Shown here in pieces: positions 42,736 to 52,081 of a DNA stretch of 64,000 bases. The notes below the pieces were generated by a model. The model had not been told where the DNA came from. It did not search any database and worked only from the letters and a program-made list of their open reading frames with translations. Origin of the DNA: Halobacillus litoralis (GTDB lineage: Bacteria > Bacillota > Bacilli > Bacillales > Halobacillaceae); assembly GCF_009856355.1 (NCBI RefSeq), contig NZ_WMEW01000015.1, positions 1 through 64,000 of the forward strand. The letters run 5' to 3'. A program made the translations under genes and the position numbers. Each line of letters starts with the position of its first letter. The stretch's first letter is position 1.

Positions 42736-44079
42736 ATGAAACAACAGGAGCAGTGGACATCCAAGATTGGATTTATATTAGCTGCCGCCGGATCCGCCAT
42801 CGGCCTCGGCGCCATCTGGAAATTCCCTTATATCGCCGGCCAGAACGGAGGCGGAGCATTCTTTCTATTATTCATTATCTTTACATTGTTTCTCGGATTA
42901 CCCCTGCTGTTAGCAGAGTTCTCCATCGGACGCACCGCTCAGAAAAACGCGGTGGAATCCTATAAAACCATTTCACCAGGTACAAAATGGCACTGGATCG
43001 GCATCATGGGGATGATTACATCCTTCCTGCTTTTATCGTTTTACAGCGTCATCGGCGGCTGGATTGTCGCCTACCTGTATAAAACGCTGACCGGACAGCT
43101 GGCCTCTGTGGATGCCTCGTCCTACGCGGATCTGTTCGGAAGCACGATTTCCCACCCGTTCGGGAGTGTACTTGTCCAGCTTATTTTCATGGTCATGACC
43201 ATTCTTGTTGTCTCCCGGGGTGTCCAGCAGGGCATTGAAAAAGCCAGTAAAATCATGATGCCGGCTTTATTTGTTTTGTTTATCCTGCTTGTCATCCGGG
43301 CCGTCTCTCTTGACGGAGCGATGGAAGGCATCACTTTCCTGCTGATGCCGGACTTTACAAAAGTAACGTCACAGACGATTTTAGAAGCGATGGGACAGTC
43401 CTTCTTCACCTTGAGTGTCGGGGTTTCCGTTATGGTGACGTACAGTTCGTACCTGCCCAAAACCGAGAACCTCCCCCGCGCTGCCTTATCCATCGGCGGC
43501 ATGAACATTTTCATCGTTCTGCTTGCGGGACTGGCCATTTTTCCGGCTGTGTTTGCGTTTGACCTTCAGGCGGATGCCGGACCTGTCTTGTTATTCCAGG
43601 TGCTTCCGACTGTATTCAGCCAGCTTCCGGGCGGCATGATTTTCTTTGCCGGCTTCCTGCTGCTGTTCCTGTTCGCCACGTTGACCTCAGCCTTTTCCAT
43701 GCTTGAGATCATCGTATCGGTGCTCTCGAAAGGCGACAAAGCAAAGAGGAAGAAATGGGCATGGATCACCGGACTGGCTATCTTCGCTGTCGGCATCCCG
43801 TCGACGTTGTCCTACGGTGTTCTGGCAGACGCCACCCTGTTCGGCCGGACCTTCTTCGACAACATGGATTATGTAGTCAGCAACATCCTGTTCCCGATCG
43901 GTTCGCTTTTGATTGCCTTGTATGTACCGAACAAAATGAAAAAGTCAGCACTGTATGAAGAACTGCAAAGCGGCAGCCGGATGAAAAAAGGCTTGTTCCA
44001 AACATGGTTTATCCTGCTTCGGTATGTTGCCCCGCTTCTGATTATCATCGTCATGCTCGATGTGCTTGACGTATTTTAA
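42736..44079 (+). CDS. Neurotransmitter:sodium symporter (NSS/SNF) family transporter
   Basis: 447 aa with about 12 membrane segments. The Na+/substrate helix reads [20 protein letters not shown] (residues 16-35), and [19 protein letters not shown] lies near 235. Family members LeuT, TnaT and Tyt1 import amino acids with Na+. The T-box specifier suggests phenylalanine or another aromatic substrate. ATG 42736 follows AAAGGAG at a longish 11-nt spacing. Confidence 0.92.
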   Translation: MKQQEQWTSKIGFILAAAGSAIGLGAIWKFPYIAGQNGGGAFFLLFIIFTLFLGLPLLLAEFSIGRTAQKNAVESYKTISPGTKWHWIGIMGMITSFLLLSFYSVIGGWIVAYLYKTLTGQLASVDASSYADLFGSTISHPFGSVLVQLIFMVMTILVVSRGVQQGIEKASKIMMPALFVLFILLVIRAVSLDGAMEGITFLLMPDFTKVTSQTILEAMGQSFFTLSVGVSVMVTYSSYLPKTENLPRAALSIGGMNIFIVLLAGLAIFPAVFAFDLQADAGPVLLFQVLPTVFSQLPGGMIFFAGFLLLFLFATLTSAFSMLEIIVSVLSKGDKAKRKKWAWITGLAIFAVGIPSTLSYGVLADATLFGRTFFDNMDYVVSNILFPIGSLLIALYVPNKMKKSALYEELQSGSRMKKGLFQTWFILLRYVAPLLIIIVMLDVLDVF

Positions 44080-44095
44080 TCGATAGAGAAAAAAA

Positions 44096-44119
44096 GGAAC
44101 TTCCATGTTTGGAAGTTCC
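44096..44119 (+). terminator. Terminator hairpin, left copy flanking an IS remnant
   Basis: GGAACTTCC and GGAAGTTCC around ATGTTT, preceded by A7. It is identical to 44674-44697. Confidence 0.85.
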
Positions 44120-44673
44120 GGCTGTAGAAAAAGCCTGTGTTCACCAGATTGAGTTGTCCATGTGTCGTGTGAAGGGTCACTTTCCGCTTATCGGTGGATG
44201 AATGCCGCGGGCACGCCCTCAGCTAACTTGGCCAGGAAGGTCGCCTGCCCAAGTGGATCTTCGGCCCGTGCTGTTCCCGCAGGCATCACCACCGAACGCT
44301 CCTCGTGCCAACGTCAGCATATATAGAAAGGAGACTGTGCACGAAGCAGATTCGCAGACTCAAAAGAACGGCATAGGCTGCGCGATTGCCGCTTGCTCGG
44401 AAAAGAACACCGGAAGGAACAGGCGCTGATGACGGCATTGCCCTCCATCCATCAAGAGTGGGCTGGGTGAAGGAGAGTTTTTGTCGATTTTAAAGAATCC
44501 CCAAGGAGCGGTGCCCCTTCCACTCCTGCGGAAGAACGAGTGGTCCGAGATCGCCGAGCGTGGGTTTTGCGAGGAAGCTCGGACGCTCGGACGCGGAAAG
44601 GGAAGGGGTTTTCGCTCCTCGCGGTAAGAAAGAAAAAAGCTTGTAAAGAAACAGGGGTTTCTCTACAAGCTGA
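44120..44673 (+). mobile_element. Decayed IS1182-like element with transposase tail
   Basis: The longest copy. The left end GGCTGTAGAAAAAGCCTGT is matched in inverted form by the right end ACAGGGGTTTCTCTACAAGC. From 44351 to 44437 one frame reads FADSKERHRLRDCRLLGKE and then EQALMTA, the C-terminal signature of IS1182 transposases. The upstream transposase body is missing and other frames are closed. GC-rich right module at 44520-44630 as in the 22 and 34 kb copies. Confidence 0.82.
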
Positions 44674-44704
44674 GGAACTTCCATGTTTGGAAGTTCCTTT
44701 TTTT
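44674..44704 (+). terminator. Terminator hairpin, right copy with T-tract
   Basis: The same 24-bp hairpin as 44096-44119, now followed by TTTTTTT. Confidence 0.88.
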
Positions 44705-44720
44705 ATATTACCAAGGAACA

Positions 44721-44953
44721 ATGGCTTCTGCTCCCGACCGTATCCTTTTGGTTTCATATATTGCTTTTGTAACCTCACTACTTATAGGAGCTTATCTCGA
44801 CGAGATGGATCGACAACAGATTCAGCTGTATTGGCAGCGGGCACTTGATGGTAATTTATTTATGCAGCCCCTGTTATTATTATTTTGGCAGCATTTTCTG
44901 CTTTCATTGTAGGAACTGGAGAGAAGTTATTCCAAGAAGATGATTCAGCATAA
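44721..44953 (+). pseudogene. Frameshifted small membrane protein
   Basis: One frame codes MASAPDRILLVSYIAFVTSL and on to YWQRALDGN, then hits a stop at 44910. Near 44862 another frame takes over with AAPVIIILAAFSAFIVGTGE and KLFQEDDSA to a stop at 44951. Joined, they make a normal two-helix membrane protein of about 75 aa. Start and ribosome site are weak. Confidence 0.4.
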
Positions 44954-44987
44954 AAAGTGTGTAAGGTCCCCTACACACTTTTTTGTT
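44954..44987. terminator. Bidirectional terminator
   Basis: AAAAGTGTGTAAGG and CCCTACACACTTTT pair, with A and T flanks. The minus gene on the right ends inside it. Confidence 0.8.
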
Positions 44988-45474
44988 TAAGGTAACTTTC
45001 TACCTCCGCTATTTTTGTTCCTGGTTTAATTTGATGGATAATCTTATCTTTTTCAATGTGTATATAGATGTAAGGATCGTCCCTCACAAAGGAATCCACT
45101 TCACTCCAAGTTTTTTCAATTGTTTCTTTATGAATAATTTGGATGGATTCATCAGTTAAGTAAACTTCTTTTCCCCCTATAAATCTATCTTTTCTTTTTA
45201 ATAATGCTTTTTTATTTTTCTTTTTAATACCCTTAAACGTTATAAAAATATATAAGCCCAAACCAACCGTATACAAGAAAATATATGCCATAGGGTGTAC
45301 AGAAGCTTCAGGGTGAGCGTTTTTATAAAATATCTGAGATGATGTGAGAAGAATAATTCCTACTACAACCGTAAAAATTTGGAATATACTTCCGCTCTTA
45401 CTATGCTTGAAGAGGTAATCTATGTAAGGGTCCATATCTTCGTTACTTGTAGTATAGTTAATTTTAATCGCCAT
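44971..45474 (-). CDS. YcxB-like domain membrane protein
   Basis: 167 aa. Two membrane helices (about 32-48 and 60-78) lie after an N-terminal beta stretch (IKINYTTSNEDM), and a C-terminal YcxB/PH-like domain follows (KEVYLTDESIQIIHKETIEK, TWSEVDSF). ATG 45474 follows GGGGAGGTGCTT. Function unknown. Confidence 0.7.
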   Translation of the reverse strand: MAIKINYTTSNEDMDPYIDYLFKHSKSGSIFQIFTVVVGIILLTSSQIFYKNAHPEASVHPMAYIFLYTVGLGLYIFITFKGIKKKNKKALLKRKDRFIGGKEVYLTDESIQIIHKETIEKTWSEVDSFVRDDPYIYIHIEKDKIIHQIKPGTKIAEVESYLKQKSV

Positions 45475-45849
45475 AAGCACCTCCCCTAAAGGTTGTTTAT
45501 CTAAAATATTCTTTAAATAGTATAAATGATTCTGAGTATATAAACAAAACCATGCAATTATACGAATGTTTGTTCTTGTTTTTACCATAAGTCTTTTAAT
45601 GAAAAGTTTGGGATACAGTAAATAAAGCAGCTGATAAATAAGTAGCAGGGAAGGCGGTTAATATCTCATTAAAGGAGAATTATGTAAGAGTGCCTGTTCC
45701 TTTCCAAAATAGAAATGGAAGAAACAGGCATGGTTGTAAGGTTTATTATATTCATCGATCCGCACACGATTTCTTTTATTTACTACGTCACGTCCCTCGA
45801 ACCGGTGCTGTTGTTCATATGTGATGACTGTTCCTTTCGATGGACCCCT
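45475..45849. other. Intergenic, no gene seen
   Basis: About 375 nt without a supportable gene. An imperfect inverted repeat (TGCCTGTT..AACAGGCA, 45690-45731) is the only structure seen. It may end the UPF0303 transcript. Confidence 0.4.
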
Positions 45850-46308
45850 CTACCTTTTTTCCAAGAATCGCTTTACCCCTTCTACACAGTAATCATGGTC
45901 CATTTGTGGTGTAAGTCCCGCTATAGTAACAGAACCGATCGTACCTGCGTTTTTGATTTTAATGGGCAGTGAGCCCCCTACTGCTTGGTAATCCTCAACA
46001 GGAAGCAGGGAACTTTCATCATGTGTAGTGCCCATTTCTTCAAAGCGTGCGGCAATAAATTGTGTGCTGTGGTTATAGTGGTCCACCACTTTTTTCTTCC
46101 GATATAACCATTTCACATTCTCTTCCGATGTTCCATCCATTAAGTGAGTGAAAAGCGGGACACGATTCCTTTCAATGTGGACCGCGACAGATTTTCCGTT
46201 CTCTTTCGCATATTGGATGAGTTCTAACCCAAGCTCTAATGCCTGTTCATTTGTGAATTGGTCGAACACCAGTTCATTTTCAAGTTGCAGCAGCTCTTCT
46301 GTATTCAT
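45850..46308 (-). CDS. UPF0303 / heme-degrading-domain family protein
   Basis: 152 aa with AVHIERNRVPLFTHLMDGTS (about 41-60) and a GSLPIKIKNAGTIGSVTIAG end typical of UPF0303 proteins. Function unknown; relatives carry a HbpS-like fold. It follows the MFS gene by 12 nt, so it shares its operon. Confidence 0.85.
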   Translation of the reverse strand: MNTEELLQLENELVFDQFTNEQALELGLELIQYAKENGKSVAVHIERNRVPLFTHLMDGTSEENVKWLYRKKKVVDHYNHSTQFIAARFEEMGTTHDESSLLPVEDYQAVGGSLPIKIKNAGTIGSVTIAGLTPQMDHDYCVEGVKRFLEKR

Positions 46309-46320
46309 ATCATTTCTCCT

Positions 46321-47508
46321 TTAAAATAATTGTTGTTTTTTATCTAGTCGATAGTTGATGACAGCAAGAAGAAGTGCGATGGTCACCATAATGGCACCAA
46401 CCCAAGCTGTATCAAGGTAATTCATCGTCTCCACAACGAAACCGCCGATCGCAGAACCGCCGGCAATTCCTACATTGAAAGCGGAGATGTTCATCGCCGA
46501 TGCGACATCCTTCGCTTTTGGTACAAGTTTCTCAGCGAGCATGAGAATGTAGGACTGGACCCCCGGGGTCAACATAAAGGCGAATAAACCAAGAATAAAG
46601 ACGGATAGATAACTTAAGGCCTGGTTCGGCAGCAATACGAATTGTAAAAGAAGCACGAAGATTTGGATGAAGAATACAAATCGCAGGGCCTTTACAGGAT
46701 GGCTGTTGCTTACTTTACCACCGACGATATTCCCGATCGCCACGGCTGTTCCGTATAAGAGAAGCATCCACGATACAGCCCCTTCGGTGAACCCACTTAC
46801 TTCCTCCAGTATTGGTGAAAGATACGTAAATAACGCAAAAGTCCCTCCGAAACCGAACGCTGTCATCAGTAGAGCCAGTAAAATTCTCGGGTTCGATATA
46901 AGCCGTCCGACATCACCGAGCGTAGGAGATTCGTCCGACCGCTTCATACGATCGACCGCCCAAAGATTGGCGGCTAATCCGATAAGGCCGAGGGCTGCCA
47001 CAGAAAAGAAGGTGGCTCTCCAACCAACCGCTTGTCCCACAAATGTCCCGAATGGTACGCCGATAATAGTAGCAACCGTCAATCCAGTGAACATAATGGA
47101 AATGGCCGACGCCTGCTTGTCTTTTGGCACAAGTTCTGCCGCTACAGTTGCAGCAATGGCGAAAAACACACCATGAGCTACAGCTGTAATAATACGTGAT
47201 ATCAACAATAACTCATACGTCTCCGAAAGCCCTGATAGGACATTTCCAAGGATGAAAACGGACATGAAAGTAAGGAGCAGTCCTTTCTTAGGAAGCTTCC
47301 CTGTCATGGTCGTAACAATGGGAGCCCCGATCGCAATGGCTGCTGCGTACCCCGAGATCAAAGTCCCGGCTTTAGTTACGGAAATATCCAAATCCGCTGC
47401 AACGGTTTGAAGGAGTCCGACAATAACGAACTCTGTTGTACGGATGGCGAAAGCACTAATAGCCAGGGATAAAAGTCCGATAATCGCTTTTGATGATAAT
47501 TTACTCAT
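46321..47508 (-). CDS. MFS transporter, DHA1 drug-efflux type
   Basis: 395 aa with 12 membrane segments. TTEFVIVGLLQTVAADLDIS (residues 24-43) and VKALRFVFFIQIF mark the fold, and GVFFAIAATVAAELVPKDKQ is motif-like in the first half. Sugar or drug efflux is likely, substrate unknown. AAGGAGGAG precedes the ATG. It is regulated probably by the IclR gene just upstream. Confidence 0.88.
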   Translation of the reverse strand: MSKLSSKAIIGLLSLAISAFAIRTTEFVIVGLLQTVAADLDISVTKAGTLISGYAAAIAIGAPIVTTMTGKLPKKGLLLTFMSVFILGNVLSGLSETYELLLISRIITAVAHGVFFAIAATVAAELVPKDKQASAISIMFTGLTVATIIGVPFGTFVGQAVGWRATFFSVAALGLIGLAANLWAVDRMKRSDESPTLGDVGRLISNPRILLALLMTAFGFGGTFALFTYLSPILEEVSGFTEGAVSWMLLLYGTAVAIGNIVGGKVSNSHPVKALRFVFFIQIFVLLLQFVLLPNQALSYLSVFILGLFAFMLTPGVQSYILMLAEKLVPKAKDVASAMNISAFNVGIAGGSAIGGFVVETMNYLDTAWVGAIMVTIALLLAVINYRLDKKQQLF

Positions 47509-47532
47509 AGATGTCTCCTCCTTACGTCTGGA

Positions 47533-48267
47533 TTACAATAGTTTTGAAATTTGAGCGCTGCAGGCTCTGATCTTTTTACTGATCTGAGTGTCGTATCGTT
47601 TCGGAATTCGACTAGCCGGTCCAGATAATGCCAGGGAAGCCACCACTTCTCCATTTCGATAAATAGGAGCAGCAATACAGCGAAGTCCCACTTCCGTTTC
47701 TTCATCATCCACTGCATAGCCTTGAGCTTGTATGGCTTTGAGGTGATAGAGAAACAGTTGTTCATCATCGAATGTATTCTCCGTTTGTTTCTTCCACTGC
47801 AGTTTTCTCAGAAATTTCCTTTGTTTCGATTCGTCAAAGAAAGCAACGATGGCTTTCCCAAGGGCGCTTCCATGCGCAGGGTCGCGATCTCCAACCTCGG
47901 AATGGATCCGCATCGCATGTGTACCATCAACTACCTGGGTCGTAACTACATCTGTCCCGTCCAATATCCCGATATAGGCGGTTTCTCCCAGCTCCTGACT
48001 CAGCTCGTATAGTGGCGAAACTGAAACCCAATCCACTAAAGGGTTGTGGTCTTGTTTGAATTCTGCAAGCTTAGAAGAAGCCCGGTACACTTGACCGTTC
48101 TTCTCTACATATTCCATGTGTTCAAGCGTATAGAGCATGCGGAAGGCCGTCGTTTTGTTGAGCTTCATGTGATGCATCACTTCATTCATTGTCATTCCGC
48201 CGCTGTCCATCAGCAAATTCAGAATGAGCAATCCTTTTTTCAACGTTGAAACTTCATATTGACTCAT
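47533..48267 (-). CDS. IclR-family transcriptional regulator
   Basis: 244 aa. N-terminal winged helix (LKKGLLILNLLMDSGGMTMN, then MKLNKTTAFRMLYTLEHM) and a C-terminal effector domain with GSALGKAIVAFFDE and VGLRCIAAPIYRNGEVVASL. ATG 48267 follows AAGGGGG. It lies 24 nt before the MFS gene in the same direction, so it probably controls an efflux operon. Confidence 0.9.
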   Translation of the reverse strand: MSQYEVSTLKKGLLILNLLMDSGGMTMNEVMHHMKLNKTTAFRMLYTLEHMEYVEKNGQVYRASSKLAEFKQDHNPLVDWVSVSPLYELSQELGETAYIGILDGTDVVTTQVVDGTHAMRIHSEVGDRDPAHGSALGKAIVAFFDESKQRKFLRKLQWKKQTENTFDDEQLFLYHLKAIQAQGYAVDDEETEVGLRCIAAPIYRNGEVVASLALSGPASRIPKRYDTQISKKIRACSAQISKLL

Positions 48268-48338
48268 GAGTGTGTGCCCCCTTTGCACAGGTGTTATCAT
48301 ATAACGCCGTAAAATGTATATCAAAAAAAGAACTTCCG

Positions 48339-48355
48339 GTTTCGATATATGAAAC
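48339..48355. promoter_or_regulatory. Possible IclR operator
   Basis: GTTTCGATATATGAAAC is a near palindrome 72 nt upstream of the regulator start, of the kind bound by IclR proteins. Confidence 0.45.
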
Positions 48356-48522
48356 TCTCAACTTCATGATGAACTTCCAGACCTCATTCCATACTGTTTT
48401 GACAAGGGATTCACCCTGATAAGCACCAAATCGATTGCTCTTTTTGAATACAATCGATCAATTGTTCCTTCTGTCGTTTTTTGGTAAAGTTGATGGGCTA
48501 GTAACTAGAGGAGGTGAACACC

Positions 48523-49140
48523 TTGAAAAGAATAATCTTTATAACCATTTTCCTGCCCTTTTTAATAGCTGCATGCAGTAATAGTGATTCCTCAGTCAAT
48601 GACCCGCAGACTCATGAAGAAACCACAGAACAAAGAGAAAATGATGACAAAGATAATGGAAATGACAATCAACAAGATAAGGTAGTTGAAAATAGTCAGG
48701 GGACATTCGAAATGGTTGACTTAGAAAGGGATCTAGGGACATTCGAATCTGGTCCTTTAACCATTCAAGTTAGTGATGTGAGTTTAATAAGTGGTACATA
48801 CACAGACGAAACCGTGATCCAAAACCTTGAAAAAGAAGATGTAGAGTATGTCAGTATTGGGACAAAAATATCTACTAGGAATGAAGACATATTATTCACC
48901 CGCAATCATTTGTCATTAACAACGGGTGCAGGAGAGGAAGTACTCTCGCCAAATGAATTTATGAGTGATGATTTAAGTAAAGATATTCTCAGTGAAACTG
49001 ATTTAATTAGAGTATTTACGTTCTTCCTGGAAGGTTCAAATGTGGAAGAGATTGATGAAGTGACCCTTCACATCCAATCTCCCCTTAATAGTGAAGGGGA
49101 ACCTGTGGGCGAAGATATAGTTGTGGACGTTACATTCTAA
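48523..49140 (+). CDS. Lipoprotein, DUF4352-like
   Basis: 205 aa. The signal peptide ends at LIAAC, followed by an Asn/Asp/Glu-rich linker of about 50 residues and a beta-rich domain (GPLTIQVSDVSLISGTYTDE) as in DUF4352 immunoprotective-fold lipoproteins. The TTG at 48523 follows GGAGGTGAACACC; a GTG nine bases earlier is inside that site. The gene is AT-rich like the array to its right. Confidence 0.75.
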   Translation: MKRIIFITIFLPFLIAACSNSDSSVNDPQTHEETTEQRENDDKDNGNDNQQDKVVENSQGTFEMVDLERDLGTFESGPLTIQVSDVSLISGTYTDETVIQNLEKEDVEYVSIGTKISTRNEDILFTRNHLSLTTGAGEEVLSPNEFMSDDLSKDILSETDLIRVFTFFLEGSNVEEIDEVTLHIQSPLNSEGEPVGEDIVVDVTF

Positions 49141-49227
49141 ACAGGTGGCGGTTATGGGAGAAACTCTCTATTTCTGTCATCATCCTGATTCCTTTATTGT
49201 TGATTTATGGATGTCAAAATAATGACT
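49141..49227 (+). pseudogene. Lipoprotein signal-peptide fragment
   Basis: One frame reads RWRLWEKLSISVIILIPLLL and then IYGCQNND and a stop. It is a typical lipobox leader without an in-frame start codon and with almost no mature part, so it is likely a remnant. Confidence 0.35.
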
Positions 49228-49230
49228 AAC

Positions 49231-49266
49231 ATAAAAAGAACTTCCAATCTTATGGAAGTTCTTTTT
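49231..49266. terminator. Bidirectional terminator
   Basis: AAAAAGAACTTCC and GGAAGTTCTTTTT pair around a short loop. Confidence 0.8.
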
Positions 49267-49289
49267 GTACTGGACTTATCCAAAGAACA

Positions 49290-49321
49290 CTCAACTGGTT
49301 GAATACTCGAAGTCGATATAC
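49290..49321. repeat. Array repeat, right arm
   Basis: CTGGTTGAATACTCGAAGTC matches the right-arm pattern GTTGAAGACTCGATTTCGAG. It lies about 50 nt 3' of the next minus-strand gene. Confidence 0.6.
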
Positions 49322-49371
49322 CTTGGTGAACCTTTTATTCAAGTACGACATGTTTCTTTTTATGACTTAAC

Positions 49372-49635
49372 TTATGAGTTAGGTGACATCCCGGCCATCA
49401 TGGCAGCAAACAATAGTAGGGCGGCCGTTCCCAATAAGATAACGATTGATACAGCTGCAAAATACTTCTGTCTCTTAAAAGATAGTATGGATAATATCAT
49501 GGCTGTAATCAAAAACGTCCATATCATTATAATACTTTTTGAACCTGGAAGAAAAAGTAATGATAGAAACCCGGAGATAGGGACGACGCTTAAGATCAGT
49601 ATATAGACCCCCAGTAGAATATCTTTATTCTTCAA
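49372..49635 (-). CDS. Small membrane protein (array gene 1)
   Basis: 87 aa, three membrane segments (about 7-28, 33-50, 60-82). TTG start with AAGGGGGTGGTGCT upstream. No family recognised. First of the same-strand run that continues to the window edge. Confidence 0.65.
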   Translation of the reverse strand: MKNKDILLGVYILILSVVPISGFLSLLFLPGSKSIIMIWTFLITAMILSILSFKRQKYFAAVSIVILLGTAALLLFAAMMAGMSPNS

Positions 49636-49743
49636 AGCACCACCCCCTTCTTTCTTCCTTTACTACATATTAAAGAAACTATTTTGCAGGTGCTCATAGC
49701 CATTGCACCGCGCAGCTGATGGTGCAGAATGCCCCTAATGCAT

Positions 49744-49793
49744 AAGACTCAAAACTCAAGGAACCGGCAGTTGAAGACTTGATTTTCATGATA
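49744..49793. repeat. Array repeat, two right arms in tandem
   Basis: AAGACTCAAAACTCAAG and GTTGAAGACTTGATTTTCAT lie 10 nt apart, 3' of the following gene. Confidence 0.6.
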
Positions 49794-49811
49794 CCGACCG
49801 TACATGAATAA

Positions 49812-50087
49812 TTACACGCCCATTATTAATGATAAATAATTTATAAAAGCAAACCACCCTATGGAGGCTATACTTAATGTAAACACCGTAAGTGACAGGT
49901 AAGGGTGATAGCCCGGATTCTCTCTTGATTGTATTAAAAAATATATTGACCCTGAAATACTTACTACAAATATCAATCCAAAGGTAACATTCATTACATT
50001 AGACAGTTTGATGCCCAAATCAACAAGTACGTGAATCAAGTAAACCAGGTTAACAATAACCGATAATACTAATAATGTTTTCTTCAT
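49812..50087 (-). CDS. Small membrane protein (array gene 2)
   Basis: 91 aa, three membrane segments: residues 4-24, 32-53 and 66-86. AAGGAGGTACT precedes the ATG. Family not recognised. Confidence 0.65.
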   Translation of the reverse strand: MKKTLLVLSVIVNLVYLIHVLVDLGIKLSNVMNVTFGLIFVVSISGSIYFLIQSRENPGYHPYLSLTVFTLSIASIGWFAFINYLSLIMGV

Positions 50088-50189
50088 AGTACCTCCTTAA
50101 TGAATGGTCGTGTGTTGATCGATAAATTCAGCTCTTACATAATTCCAATGATTGCAAATGGCAGTAAGAAACTCAATTCTTTCTCAATA

Positions 50190-50250
50190 AAAAGAGACTT
50201 ATCTTTCCTACCGATAAGTCCCGTTTCTACAAGACTTAATGCCGTGATAG
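50190..50250. repeat. Array repeat with terminator hairpin
   Basis: GACTTATC and GATAAGTC pair at 50196-50220 with a T-run on the minus strand. The right arm CCGTTTCTACAAGACTTAAT follows at 50221. Confidence 0.65.
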
Positions 50251-50262
50251 TTTCAATAATGT

Positions 50263-50553
50263 TCAACTATTCACTACCTCTGTCTCTTCTTTCTTAAAGA
50301 TACCAATCAGTAACATAACAAGTCCTATTATGAAGATAATGGGGAAGATATACCACATAATCATTCCTCCCCAACCACTTCCTACGATGACTGCCAAGCT
50401 TAACCCTGCAGCAAAAGCAAAAGCCGGGGAGATTGGTATCATAAGAACAATGCCCCATACCATATATTTTTTATTTTGTGGTTTATCCAGGCTGATTACA
50501 GATGCTGCCAATACACCTGAAAATGCAATGATATACCCTATAACGATAGCCAT
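50263..50553 (-). CDS. Small membrane protein (array gene 3)
   Basis: 96 aa with three membrane segments. ATG 50553 (MAIVIGYI) follows AGGAAGGGTT, chosen over an ATG 12 codons earlier. Family not recognised. Confidence 0.65.
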   Translation of the reverse strand: MAIVIGYIIAFSGVLAASVISLDKPQNKKYMVWGIVLMIPISPAFAFAAGLSLAVIVGSGWGGMIMWYIFPIIFIIGLVMLLIGIFKKEETEVVNS

Positions 50554-50726
50554 AACATCAACCCTTCCTATATTTTTCCCCTCTTTCACTAAACTGCTCT
50601 ATGAGTTGAATAGGTCTATAACAATAGAATCAGCGAAAGCGGATAAACATAGATCCCATCCGCTCACAAGCATCACATTCAACACTACGCAGACCACCGC
50701 ACAATTTAAATAGATTCACCAGACCA

Positions 50727-51371
50727 TTACTTGACTACGCCTCTTTTCCCTTTGGTATCTTCCAAAAAAAGACCATTAAACAGCTGCCTTGCTGATACAT
50801 ACACCAATCCCCCAATGGCTACAGCGTATAAATCCAACCACAATCCATCTTGATACCGTTCAGGCTGGGTAAACAGCATCGTTGTCTGGAGTCCACTAAT
50901 CATTAACGAAGGCATCATAAAGAACAGCCAAGGATTTAAAATCCACTTCCATTTGATTGCACCTTGCAAAGAGTGATGCATCACTTCACCGGCTCCTGCA
51001 AGAGAGGCAATATAAAACATTGTCATCCAAACACTGTACAAATCAATCCCATTATCAAGCTCAGGATGATAGTACTCCATGGAAAAGTAAGAAATCAAAC
51101 TGAGACCTGCCACGGTCCACACAACGGACCACACGAAACGAAGCAGCTTATAGGTAGGAAAAAAGAACCTCTTGAACTCTTGATTCAGTTTTCCCTCATC
51201 GCCAAATGAGTCTATGGCGAGACGGATAGCTTCCTCTTCTGAATGCCCCTGGATGAGAAGCTCTTTCACATGATCCCTAAGGTGTCCCACCATCTCTTCT
51301 CTCAACTCTTCCTTTTCCTCATCAGGCAGGTTCTTGGTGATCTTCTTTACATACTGCTCAAACTCATCCAT
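50727..51371 (-). CDS. HAAS/permease-prefix domain membrane protein
   Basis: 214 aa. Residues 1-65 form the helical prefix domain (LPDEEKEELREEMVGHLRDH, then VKELLIQGHSEEEAIRLAI), then four membrane segments. Such proteins are usual partners of the PadR gene just upstream, which overlaps it as TAATG; they may sense membrane state and modulate the regulator. Confidence 0.82.
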   Translation of the reverse strand: MDEFEQYVKKITKNLPDEEKEELREEMVGHLRDHVKELLIQGHSEEEAIRLAIDSFGDEGKLNQEFKRFFFPTYKLLRFVWSVVWTVAGLSLISYFSMEYYHPELDNGIDLYSVWMTMFYIASLAGAGEVMHHSLQGAIKWKWILNPWLFFMMPSLMISGLQTTMLFTQPERYQDGLWLDLYAVAIGGLVYVSARQLFNGLFLEDTKGKRGVVK

Positions 51372-51694
51372 TAAAAATCCCCCAAAGTATTATCAATTAA
51401 TGAATTAATCTGCTTCCAATCCTTACGTTTTCCTGCCAGTACAGTGCGTCCAGTTTTGGTAATGGAATAATACTTCCTCCGCCCGCCGGCGGATTCCGTA
51501 CTCCAGTACGACCTCACCCATTCCTTTTTCTCAAGCCTCTTCAAAGCCGGGTACAAGGTTCCCTCTTTCATGTGGTAAGCCCCCTCGCTCAGCGTCCTGA
51601 GCTTCTTAGTCATTTCGTACCCATAACAGTCCTCCTGCCCCAGGATCGAAAGCAGGAGGATTTCAATGCTTCCTTTCATTAATTCTTTGTTCAT
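51371..51694 (-). CDS. PadR-family transcriptional regulator
   Basis: 107 aa compact PadR: SIEILLLSILGQEDCYGYEM (residues 9-28), EGTLYPALKRLEKKEWV and SAGGRRKYYSITKTGR for the wing. It forms a two-gene operon with the prefix-domain membrane protein. Confidence 0.9.
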   Translation of the reverse strand: MNKELMKGSIEILLLSILGQEDCYGYEMTKKLRTLSEGAYHMKEGTLYPALKRLEKKEWVRSYWSTESAGGRRKYYSITKTGRTVLAGKRKDWKQINSLIDNTLGDF

Positions 51695-51714
51695 TGCGTA
51701 CCTCCAGATAATGG

Positions 51715-52075
51715 TAACTACATTGTATAACTACTTACATCGTAAAGCAAGGTAATAGAACCTAAACATTTCCAAAAATAAGAGAGCCCTGCCCCTGCAA
51801 TGAGAGAGCTCTCTTATGAAACCAATTTCACTTAAAGTTGATCTATCGCTTAAAATGGCTCTACCAGCTGTTTTCCTAAAACTTTTCTTTGATGATCTTT
51901 TAATATATCGTAGAATATCAATGATCATTAATTACTTCCGCCATACAACAACATACATTTCGGGCGATTTTTTTCTAATACCGCAATTCAAAATAAAGAG
52001 TAGACGACTATAAGTATTATAGATTCGCCTTCGTTATGTAAGAACTTAGCTTATAAGCTAAAAACCCCTGCATTG
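51715..52075. other. Intergenic with a terminator-like hairpin
   Basis: About 360 nt without a supported gene. AAGAGAGC and GCTCTCTT (about 51780-51816) form a hairpin with A-rich left flank, resembling the hairpins inside other array repeats. Nothing else is recognised. Confidence 0.45.
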
Positions 52076-52081
52076 TTGTTA

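Noticed and set aside
47505..47768. 87-codon minus-strand frame
   Set aside because: Out-of-frame shadow inside the IclR gene.
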